A stretch of 26,826 bases of DNA from a virus. The stretch covers positions 1-26,826 of IMG/VR virus record IMGVR_UViG_3300047356_001015; one strand, given 5' to 3'. A model generated the notes under the pieces. It saw only the letters and a program-made list of their open reading frames with translations. It was not told the origin of the DNA and did no database searches. Numbering within the stretch: position 1 is the stretch's first letter; each line of letters begins with the position of its first letter. The position numbers were made by a program, and so were the translations under genes. Shown piece by piece: positions 1 through 5,986 of this stretch.

Positions 1-292
1 CTGATATATTACTATGCCTAAATACTGTAGATCTGTTAATCTCAGTCCATAGTACAACTACAACATCATCTTTTTGTATATTAGAGTTTAATATTGCCTC
101 TGATATATATCTATTAGAAGCCCCGCCGCAGCCTAGATTGACAACTTCTTTATCTAGCTTTTTCCCTAGCAATGCGGGCCAAGCATATTGACTAGGGGTC
201 GGCGATGGTTTATCAGTTTTTTTATTAACAAGACAGTCTACTTGTCCTTCACCGTATGTGTGACTGCATCCAAACGCAATAAGTCTACTCAT
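1..292 (-). CDS. SGNH/GDSL-type hydrolase, 3' part cut by window edge
   Basis: Only the N-terminal 97 codons are in the window; the gene continues past the left edge. The protein opens MSRLIAFGCSHTYG, a variant of the SGNH block I (usually GDS), with Ser10 as candidate nucleophile. NLGCGGASN at about residues 51-59 fits block II with its Gly and Asn. VVVVLWTEINR lies where block III would be, but without the usual GxND. SGNH proteins hydrolyse or transfer esters and acyl groups on sugars and lipids; the substrate here is unknown. The ATG at 292 overlaps the stop of the upstream gene in an 8-base ATGAGTAG, implying translational coupling. A second SGNH gene at 2744-3433 shares the layout. The catalytic Asp-His end is outside the window, so activity cannot be judged. 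Confidence 0.7.
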   Translation of the reverse strand, partial: MSRLIAFGCSHTYGEGQVDCLVNKKTDKPSPTPSQYAWPALLGKKLDKEVVNLGCGGASNRYISEAILNSNIQKDDVVVVLWTEINRSTVFRHSNIS

Positions 293-947
293 TATATTTT
301 TCCTTTAACCAATCAAAATTATTTATTAGGTTAAGATTAGAGCTGCTAGAAAGGCCAAAGCGCATGCCATCGCGAGCACCTCGTAACGCATATCCACTAT
401 AATCTCCACTAGCATAAGTAGTCCAAGTTTTAAGTCGTTCATCTGTTTCCTCCTTGTTTTGTCTATCTATTGAGTTACTTGCTAATTTAGCACATTCTCT
501 AAATGCACTACGCCATGTACTAAATTCGTCTATGTTAAATGCTGTAATATTACTAACTTCTTCGATTACTTTTAAATTACTACTAATACTAGTAGTCATA
601 TCAGAACTAGTTGTGTCCATATCTAAAGTTAATTGTCGAGGCAATAATTTTACGCCGCCATACCCGTATGTCAAATCATTCACAGGATTTCTACTATGCC
701 ACACATGTACCCATTCCTGTTCTTCTATCTTAGGAATATAACTAAAATCAAAGTCTTCTACTATAATAGCATCGGCATCAACTACCCAAAACATATCTGT
801 TAAGGAAATTTTAGCAGCCTCTATATGTGCCTGATGTATTCCTTTGACTCCGTGTATACGTTTAGCATATGGAAATCTTTGCTTTAGTATAGAGTATCTA
901 TGTTCTGCATTAGACTCTTGATAGCTTATAAAAATTATATCGTACAT
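285..947 (-). CDS. GT-A-like putative glycosyltransferase (paralogue of 7362-8252)
   Basis: A 220-aa protein with a GT-A-like look: an N-terminal beta-strand (YDIIFISYQE), then KRIHGVKG near residue 29, then a hydrophobic strand ending in Asp57-Ala58-Asp59 (VVDADA), which resembles the metal and nucleotide-sugar binding DxD motif. Downstream, YGYGGVKLLP and TWRSAFRECAKLA match in order the YGNGSIKMW and AWRAGFREGVKMS segments of the gene at 7362-8252, so the two are diverged paralogues. Such proteins recur in marine T4-like phages, usually without assigned function. The gene lies 18 bases after the dehydrogenase and overlaps the SGNH gene after it by 8 bases, which suggests one late transcript. 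No clear Shine-Dalgarno precedes the ATG. Glycosyl transfer is inferred from the DxD and context; donor and acceptor are unknown. Confidence 0.6.
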   Translation of the reverse strand: MYDIIFISYQESNAEHRYSILKQRFPYAKRIHGVKGIHQAHIEAAKISLTDMFWVVDADAIIVEDFDFSYIPKIEEQEWVHVWHSRNPVNDLTYGYGGVKLLPRQLTLDMDTTSSDMTTSISSNLKVIEEVSNITAFNIDEFSTWRSAFRECAKLASNSIDRQNKEETDERLKTWTTYASGDYSGYALRGARDGMRFGLSSSSNLNLINNFDWLKEKYNE

Positions 948-965
948 AAGTTATTATAACACCAT

Positions 966-2096
966 TTACGTTAAATGTCTAGTATTTCCGTAGTATATTA
1001 CAGTATTAGGCCCATTATATGTTCTCCAAGGATCAAAAACAACAACATTTTCTGGAACTATATCAGTGTCATGTACTCTAACAAATATGCTAGGGTTTTC
1101 GTTAACAACCCAACCACCTAATTCTTTTACATAATGCTGAACAAGCAAACTGTAACTACCATCAATATATTCAACATTAGATTTATAACTATCACTACTA
1201 AATTGTATCCTATTACCGTGTTTAAGAATTTCTATAGCCATATTTCTTGCTTGTGATTCTCTAGCATTCATTATACTATCGAATATATCGTAATCTAAAT
1301 GTAAATTTTTGGCCATGTAGCGTAGAGCTATATTATCTCTTGGATGACATGCTCCTCCGTCTCCCATTCCTGCCTTCATGTAACTTGGCCCCATAATACG
1401 CTGGTCGCTGTTGGCAAGTGCATCAGTTACTACATCAACATTAATATTTCCTTGTCGTTGTGCAACATCTTGTATCATATTTACTAAACCAATTTTTGCA
1501 CTAATAAATGTATTGTAAAATACTTTGATACACTCGCATTCGTCCCAGGTTCCAATAACATAACGAGGAGTATTTTCCATTATAGACTTGTAAAAATCAA
1601 CCAGTTGTTTTGCATCACCTGTTTCGGTACCATCTTCTGTGCCTATCATTACCATTTCAGGATTTACCATATCCCAAGCAACTGTTCCCATAGCAATCAA
1701 ATAAGGATTATATACAAAACGTGTGTTAGTTACTAGCGGTATAAACTCTCTACGCACTGTGCCAGGTAACACTGTGCTTATTAATACAAGTAATTGATCT
1801 TTTGTCATATGCTTGTTTGCTTCAGCAATCACTTCTTTAACAATGTCGTATTGAAAATCTTTTGGCTCTAGATGTGCCGTTGGTGCTCTGCCATCGTAGT
1901 CTGGATCATGAGGTGTTGGTACAGCAACAAATACAATATCAGCGCCATTAATTGCACCTTGGATTGTAGGGAACTGTAATACATCACTATTTCCACGTCT
2001 AGCAATATCATAACCAGTTACACTGTGTCCTTTTTGTGCAATAACTTCTGCACACGGCATTCCTAATTTACCTAATCCAATAAAACTGATTTTCAT
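966..2096 (-). CDS. UDP-glucose/GDP-mannose dehydrogenase family protein
   Basis: A 376-aa protein that keeps the family landmarks in order. They are the Rossmann loop GLGKLGMP at residues 7-14, a second strand with AVPTP at 58-62, STVLPGT at 107-113, the central-domain ECIKVFYN with Lys191 and Asn195, and GGACHPRDN with the expected catalytic Cys250. Family members use NAD to oxidise the C6 hydroxyl of a nucleotide sugar to a carboxylate, giving uronic acids for polysaccharides. The C-terminal domain after about residue 300 is shorter and more diverged than usual (typical length 390-450 aa), so the substrate may differ. The gene is first behind a perfect T4-type late octamer at 2130-2137 and is followed by a GT-A-like gene and an SGNH gene. 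Family assignment is firm; the particular sugar is not known. Confidence 0.85.
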   Translation of the reverse strand: MKISFIGLGKLGMPCAEVIAQKGHSVTGYDIARRGNSDVLQFPTIQGAINGADIVFVAVPTPHDPDYDGRAPTAHLEPKDFQYDIVKEVIAEANKHMTKDQLLVLISTVLPGTVRREFIPLVTNTRFVYNPYLIAMGTVAWDMVNPEMVMIGTEDGTETGDAKQLVDFYKSIMENTPRYVIGTWDECECIKVFYNTFISAKIGLVNMIQDVAQRQGNINVDVVTDALANSDQRIMGPSYMKAGMGDGGACHPRDNIALRYMAKNLHLDYDIFDSIMNARESQARNMAIEILKHGNRIQFSSDSYKSNVEYIDGSYSLLVQHYVKELGGWVVNENPSIFVRVHDTDIVPENVVVFDPWRTYNGPNTVIYYGNTRHLT

Positions 2097-2121
2097 ATAT
2101 ATTTTTCCATTTATTGACTGT

Positions 2122-2129
2122 CATAAATA
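2122..2129 (+). promoter_or_regulatory. Late-type promoter octamer CATAAATA (plus strand)
   Basis: This octamer differs from the T4 late consensus TATAAATA only at the first base and ends 30 bases before the ATG at 2160. It directly abuts the reverse-oriented perfect octamer at 2130-2137. A weaker sigma70-like alternative also exists in this gap (TTGACT at 2114 with TATGCT after 16 bases, or the TATAAT at 2144). Confidence 0.5.
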
Positions 2130-2137
2130 TATTTATA
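2130..2137 (-). promoter_or_regulatory. T4-type late promoter TATAAATA (minus strand)
   Basis: This is an exact match to the T4 late promoter octamer on the minus strand, 33 bases upstream of the dehydrogenase ATG at 2096. It would serve the minus-strand set of dehydrogenase, GT-A-like and SGNH genes. Recognition in T4-like phages requires the phage late sigma factor (gp55 type), which is not in this window. Confidence 0.7.
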
Positions 2138-2159
2138 TGCTACTATAATAGGAACACTA

Positions 2160-2747
2160 ATGTTTGAAAAAATCGCAAATTTTGAAAAAGAGCTAAGTGA
2201 ATTTACTAATTCACCGTATGTTGTTACTACAGATTGCTGTACACATGCCATTGAATTATGTTTGAGATTAGACACTATTACAAAATGTAAATTTAGTGCG
2301 TACACTTACCTTAGTGTCCCAATGACAATGAAAAAGTTAAACATAGACTACGAACTAATAGAAGAATCATGGAGTGGCGAATACAAATTTCATAATACTA
2401 GAATATGGGATAGTGCTAGATGCCTACAGCCAAACATGTATCGTAAAGGACAACTACAGTGTGTTAGCTTTGGCTACAGCAAACCTGTTGACATTGGTCG
2501 AGGAGGTGCAATATTTTTAGATTGTTTCGAAAGTTATAAAAAATTATTAGCAATGCGTTATGACGGTAGAGACTTATCGATATCACCTTGGATAAATCAA
2601 AAAGAATTTGAATTGGGATTTCATTATAAAATGAATCCGGAAGAGTGTATTAGAGGAAGTAAGGCTCTTGCTTCTTACAAACTAAAAAATAATTTTGATA
2701 TAAAACAAGTTAGCTATCCGGACTGTAGGGAGTTAAAAATAAAATGA
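2160..2747 (+). CDS. Compact DegT/DnrJ/EryC1/StrS-type PLP aminotransferase
   Basis: A 195-aa protein with the signatures of sugar aminotransferases of the DegT/StrS family, at about half the usual 370-400 aa. FEKELSEF at 8-15 and VTTDCCTHAIEL at 22-33 match the family's opening and its SGTxAL phosphate-binding turn, here changed to CCTHAI. IWDSA places Asp84 as the pyridine-nitrogen partner. SFGYSKPVDIGRGGA at 103-117 matches the SFxxxKxxxxGEGG loop, with Lys108 as the predicted PLP lysine. Family members transfer an amino group from Glu or Gln to keto-sugars or keto-inositols. Both the segment between the phosphate turn and Lys108 and the C-terminal half are shortened. The ATG at 2160 has AGGAA five bases upstream, and the stop overlaps the next start as ATGA. 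It may be an active minimal enzyme or a binding relic. Confidence 0.7.
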   Translation: MFEKIANFEKELSEFTNSPYVVTTDCCTHAIELCLRLDTITKCKFSAYTYLSVPMTMKKLNIDYELIEESWSGEYKFHNTRIWDSARCLQPNMYRKGQLQCVSFGYSKPVDIGRGGAIFLDCFESYKKLLAMRYDGRDLSISPWINQKEFELGFHYKMNPEECIRGSKALASYKLKNNFDIKQVSYPDCRELKIK

Positions 2748-3433
2748 AAATTTTATGTGTCGGTGACAGTTGGACGTACGGTCACGGAGTTAACAAAGAT
2801 CAAGCATGGCCTGCAATTTTACAAAAAAAGTACGGTGTTAAAGTAAAAAATGTAGGCAAGCCTGGCGTAGGTAATATGGCTATTGCAGATAGAGCAATAG
2901 ACGAATTAAAACAACAAAACTACAATTTAGTAATAGCCGGATGGTCAGGTGTAACACGTTATGTAGTGAACGAAGAAATGATTGATTTTTCCTATAGTAA
3001 AGATGTAAAAGTTAGAGACAAGTTTTTTAAAAATAAATCAATTTCTCACATAGAAGATGATTTTAACGATTGCCGCAATAAATTAAAAAACAAATGCAAA
3101 AATATTAAATTTATCGAATTTAGTGTCTTTGGTGACTTTCAACATTTATATTACGACACGTTTACAAAAAAATCCTATCTTGATTTACTTGCAGAAGCAC
3201 AAGGTTGTAACTTTAAATACAATATTCCGTTTTTTGAATTTGATTACTTATCAGATATTAATTTAAAAAATACAACTAGATTTGCAAAAAGATACTTTCC
3301 AAAAAACTGGGCTAGAGCTATAGTAGAAAGAGAAGATATTAGGCCGAGTGAATACTTTTTAGATTGCGGACATCCTAATGCTAAGGGACACGAATTATGG
3401 GCATCGTACCTAGGAGAATATATTTTTGATTAA
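2744..3433 (+). CDS. SGNH/GDSL-type hydrolase
   Basis: A 229-aa protein with SGNH family landmarks. Block I is CVGDSWTYGHG with nucleophile Ser9. Block II is NVGKPGVGNMA with Gly41-43 and Asn44. Block V is DCGHPNAKGH near the C-terminus, giving Asp207-x-x-His210. The usual GxND of block III is replaced by AGWSGVTR, like WTEINR in the hydrolase at 1-292, so the two share a subtype. Members hydrolyse or transfer acyl and other ester groups on sugars, lipids or small metabolites. There is no signal peptide, so it should act in the host cytoplasm. It starts within the stop of the aminotransferase gene (ATGA) and its own stop overlaps the amidinotransferase start by 8 bases, so co-translation is likely. 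The substrate is unknown; a role in tailoring the same product as its neighbours is inferred. Confidence 0.75.
   Translation: MKILCVGDSWTYGHGVNKDQAWPAILQKKYGVKVKNVGKPGVGNMAIADRAIDELKQQNYNLVIAGWSGVTRYVVNEEMIDFSYSKDVKVRDKFFKNKSISHIEDDFNDCRNKLKNKCKNIKFIEFSVFGDFQHLYYDTFTKKSYLDLLAEAQGCNFKYNIPFFEFDYLSDINLKNTTRFAKRYFPKNWARAIVEREDIRPSEYFLDCGHPNAKGHELWASYLGEYIFD
3412..3416 (+). promoter_or_regulatory. Ribosome binding site AGGAG supporting a TTG start
   Basis: AGGAG lies nine bases before the TTG at 3426, inside the 3' end of the SGNH gene. No in-frame ATG or GTG exists that would keep the conserved N-terminal NEWDxLKEVIVG of the amidinotransferase, so this site supports TTG as the start codon. Confidence 0.6.
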
Positions 3434-4298
3434 TACTGTAAATGAATGGGACTGTTTAAAGGAAGTAATTGTTGGTGATGCAATTTATGCAAATAGACCA
3501 ACAGGCTGTCATTTTGAAGAACCTGGTCCATACCCAAATCATGTTATTGCAGAAGCAACATTAGATTTAAATAGGTTTGTTAGTACCCTTGAAAGTGAAG
3601 GTGTAATAGTACATAGACCAAAAGTACATAACTTTCAAGTTAATAATGGAATGTACAATTATTGTCCAAGAGATAGATTATTAATCATCGGCGACACAGT
3701 TGTTGATTGCAATATGCAATACGAATGTAGAGAACAAGAGCGTAATTATATAGACTTTGTTCTAAAAGATGCAAAGAATGTTATACACACACCACGTAAC
3801 AACATTATTAAGTTTGATGCAGCTAACATTAGCAGATTAGGCAATACGTTATTATACTTAGAAAGTGTTAGTGGTACTAGACAAGGAGCAGATTGGCTAC
3901 AACAACAGTTTCCTAATCATACTGTAGAAGTAACACAAACCTACGGAGGCGTACATATTGATAGCACCTTTAGTCCTGTTGCAGACGGGCTTGTTGTAGT
4001 TAATAAAGATCGTGTTACAAAGAAATCATTACCTCTCTGTTTTAAAGACTGGGAAGTTATTTGGTTAGGTGACAAAGATCTAACACAGAAAAGTTTTACA
4101 GGAGAAGCATTTGCAAGTAATTATATTTTGTTAAACTTCTTTATGATTCGTCCAGACTTGGCAGTTATTGATGACTGTCCTAAACTAGAGCAAGCACTGA
4201 GAGCAAATGGAGTACTAAGTTACACAGTACCATTTGCTCATTCAAGAACACTCGGGGGCGGACATCATTGCACCACACTAGATTTACACAGGGGATAG
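3426..4298 (+). CDS. Amidinotransferase, AGAT/StrB family
   Basis: A 290-aa protein of the arginine:glycine / inosamine-phosphate amidinotransferase group. NEWDCLKEVIVGD sits at residues 6-18. CPRDRLLIIGD at 80-90 matches the AGAT-type PRD segment, and FDAAN at 130-134 carries the triad Asp131. GGVHIDSTF at 174-182 provides His177 and Asp179, and LGGGHHCTT at 276-284 gives the nucleophile Cys282. The family moves the amidino group of arginine to an amine acceptor through a Cys-amidino intermediate; the PRD segment favours a transferase over an arginine deiminase. It is shorter than human AGAT. The start is TTG, supported by AGGAG nine bases upstream, and overlaps the SGNH stop. Its place two genes after a StrS-type aminotransferase recalls the amine-then-guanidine order of streptomycin biosynthesis. 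The acceptor is not known. Confidence 0.85.
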   Translation: MINTVNEWDCLKEVIVGDAIYANRPTGCHFEEPGPYPNHVIAEATLDLNRFVSTLESEGVIVHRPKVHNFQVNNGMYNYCPRDRLLIIGDTVVDCNMQYECREQERNYIDFVLKDAKNVIHTPRNNIIKFDAANISRLGNTLLYLESVSGTRQGADWLQQQFPNHTVEVTQTYGGVHIDSTFSPVADGLVVVNKDRVTKKSLPLCFKDWEVIWLGDKDLTQKSFTGEAFASNYILLNFFMIRPDLAVIDDCPKLEQALRANGVLSYTVPFAHSRTLGGGHHCTTLDLHRG

Positions 4299-4300
4299 AT

Positions 4301-4795
4301 ATGTATAAATTAGGACATATAAATTTAAACATAGACATTAATGAAATTAAGTCATTTGAATACACTAGACAACCATTAAATTTACAAGAAGAAGATAAAT
4401 GGGAAACTGGCGTATACAACGGCATGACATTCGGCGGGGAATTATATAGCGGAAAAAACTATATACCAGAATGGACTAAACAAATAAGCAAAGATCTAAA
4501 TATGAAAGATTGTGGGTATTCATTTTATAAAATGAAAACAAATAATATTATTCCTACTCATGTTGATCACTACTCAACATATACTAAAATATTCAAGAAG
4601 AATATTAAAGATGTAGTAAGAGCAATTGTGTTTTTAGAAAACTGGAAATCTGGACATTATTTTGAAGTAGACGGATTTCCGGTATTTAATTGGAAAGCTG
4701 GCGACTATTGTATGTGGACACATAGCGTACCGCATTTTGCTGCAAATATTGGCATTGAAGATAGATATACTTTACAAATTACTGGCGTTAATTAA
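4301..4795 (+). CDS. 2-oxoglutarate/Fe(II)-dependent oxygenase (aspartyl/prolyl hydroxylase-like)
   Basis: A 164-aa protein with the double-stranded beta-helix signature. HVD gives metal ligands His87 and Asp89; about 55 residues later HFAANIG supplies the distal His145, and Arg155 in DRYTLQITG fits the 2-oxoglutarate carboxylate binder. WKAGDYCMW just before the distal motif is also typical. The closest-looking group is the Asp/Asn beta-hydroxylase type. Enzymes of this fold hydroxylate or otherwise oxidise proteins, sugars or small molecules and are common in marine myoviruses. I chose the ATG at 4301, two bases after the previous stop and six after AGGGGA, over an in-frame TTG at 4268 buried in the upstream gene. 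The stop overlaps the next start as TAATG. The substrate may be the amidinated product or a protein; neither can be read from sequence. Confidence 0.75.
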   Translation: MYKLGHINLNIDINEIKSFEYTRQPLNLQEEDKWETGVYNGMTFGGELYSGKNYIPEWTKQISKDLNMKDCGYSFYKMKTNNIIPTHVDHYSTYTKIFKKNIKDVVRAIVFLENWKSGHYFEVDGFPVFNWKAGDYCMWTHSVPHFAANIGIEDRYTLQITGVN

Positions 4796-5982
4796 TGGCC
4801 CATTTAAAAATTTATCATAATAATAATATTTACTTTACAAGTGGTAATAGAAACCAAAGAACTAAACTTAAATCTATTAGGCCGCAATGGGAAGATAGGT
4901 TATTAAATAAACTTAAAAAAGTTATCAAACCTACTAAGCAAGAGATTGTTATAATTTTATTTGCAGGATGTACACAAACAAACGAAAAAGATATCATTAA
5001 ATTTATAAGAAAAAATTCTATTGAAAAAATATATTTCTTTATGGAAGATGTGCTTAGGTTATATTCAAATACAAATAATTTTAATATGCTAGAAACTTAT
5101 CCAATAGAAACTATTCCCGACGAAGTACGTAGCTACGAATTAGATATTATTTCAAGAATTTTATCTAAAACAAAATGTAAATATAAAATTTATCATTGTG
5201 AAAAAGACTCATTTATTATAGCAAAAAACTATAACTTAAAAATTGATTACTTTGACTATTATTTTACAAGCATTGCATCAAATATGTATACTAAAGATGA
5301 TTTTGTAAACGATAATAATAGATATATCTTTGACAAAAAAATATCTTGTTTTAACCTTCGTTTTGAATACCATCGTTACATAATAGGTTTGTTAATAAAA
5401 GACTTTGATACTGTGTTAAGTTTAAACAACTTATGTACTACTAAACAATTACTTAATAATAAAACATTGCCTCTTGCAAACTTTAGTCCGCAAACTGTAG
5501 AGAAAATATTAACAAGTCATTACGAATTAGAAAATACTCCAATCTTATGGGACGCTAAAAATAGTGATGTAGTAGATATAGAAAGTGATAAGCAAAGAAA
5601 TACTATTCAAGGTGTTTCAAAAGCATTTGTTGATGTTGTAACTGAAACTAGATATGCATCTAATATGATAAATCTAACAGAAAAAACAATCAAACCTATT
5701 GTAGCACATAGGCCGTTTATTATGGTAGGTCCAGTAGGTACAATTTCACATTTACAAAGTTTAGGATTTCAAACATTTAATAAATGGTGGGACGAAAGTT
5801 ATGATAATGAAACTAACCACAATAAAAGATTAGAAATGATATATAAAATCATAAATGATATTAATAATATACCAATCGACAATCTAAAAATAATGTTACA
5901 AGAAATGCGTAGTGTACTAGAACACAATTACAAGACCTTAAGAAAACAATTTAACAAGAATAAAGAATATCTAATTACGTAA
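4795..5982 (+). CDS. Protein of unknown function, possible GT-B-like C-terminal half
   Basis: A 395-aa, Lys/Asn/Ile-rich soluble protein with no signal peptide and no membrane segment that I can see. I do not recognise the N-terminal half, which has alternating strands and helices (VIILFAGCTQ at about 52-61). The C-terminal third contains NLTEKTIKPIVAHRPFIMVG, then GTISHLQSLGFQTF, then WWDESYD and a final helical stretch. The order TEK, K-P, RPFI, G, LGF, DESYD resembles the nucleotide-sugar binding half of some GT-B glycosyltransferases and similar conserved proteins of marine viruses; this is a resemblance only. It begins in a TAATG overlap with the oxygenase gene, so it is the last member of the plus-strand operon. 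Its last codons lie inside a 16-base palindrome shared with the convergent radical SAM gene. Confidence 0.55.
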   Translation: MAHLKIYHNNNIYFTSGNRNQRTKLKSIRPQWEDRLLNKLKKVIKPTKQEIVIILFAGCTQTNEKDIIKFIRKNSIEKIYFFMEDVLRLYSNTNNFNMLETYPIETIPDEVRSYELDIISRILSKTKCKYKIYHCEKDSFIIAKNYNLKIDYFDYYFTSIASNMYTKDDFVNDNNRYIFDKKISCFNLRFEYHRYIIGLLIKDFDTVLSLNNLCTTKQLLNNKTLPLANFSPQTVEKILTSHYELENTPILWDAKNSDVVDIESDKQRNTIQGVSKAFVDVVTETRYASNMINLTEKTIKPIVAHRPFIMVGPVGTISHLQSLGFQTFNKWWDESYDNETNHNKRLEMIYKIINDINNIPIDNLKIMLQEMRSVLEHNYKTLRKQFNKNKEYLIT

Positions 5983-5986
5983 TTAG
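5971..5986. repeat. Perfect 16-bp palindrome joining two convergent genes
   Basis: CTAATTACGTAATTAG is identical on both strands and contains the stop codons of both convergent genes (5982 plus, 5975 minus). Each therefore ends in Leu-Ile-Thr-stop read from the same palindrome. It has no loop and no T-tract, so it is not an obvious intrinsic terminator. Confidence 0.85.

Noticed and set aside
454-741. A 95-codon open frame opposite the GT-A-like gene at 285-947
   Set aside because: The minus-strand protein has a paralogue in the window that confirms the coding strand; the plus-strand frame has no ribosome binding site or recognisable motif.
2111-2305. A 64-codon minus-strand open frame over the divergent gap and aminotransferase start
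   Set aside because: It would cover both late octamers and run antisense to the aminotransferase; there is no ribosome binding site.
4268-4300. TTG start at 4268 for the oxygenase
   Set aside because: The ATG at 4301 sits two bases after the previous stop with AGGGGA before it; the 11 added residues simply re-read the amidinotransferase Cys-motif region in another frame.
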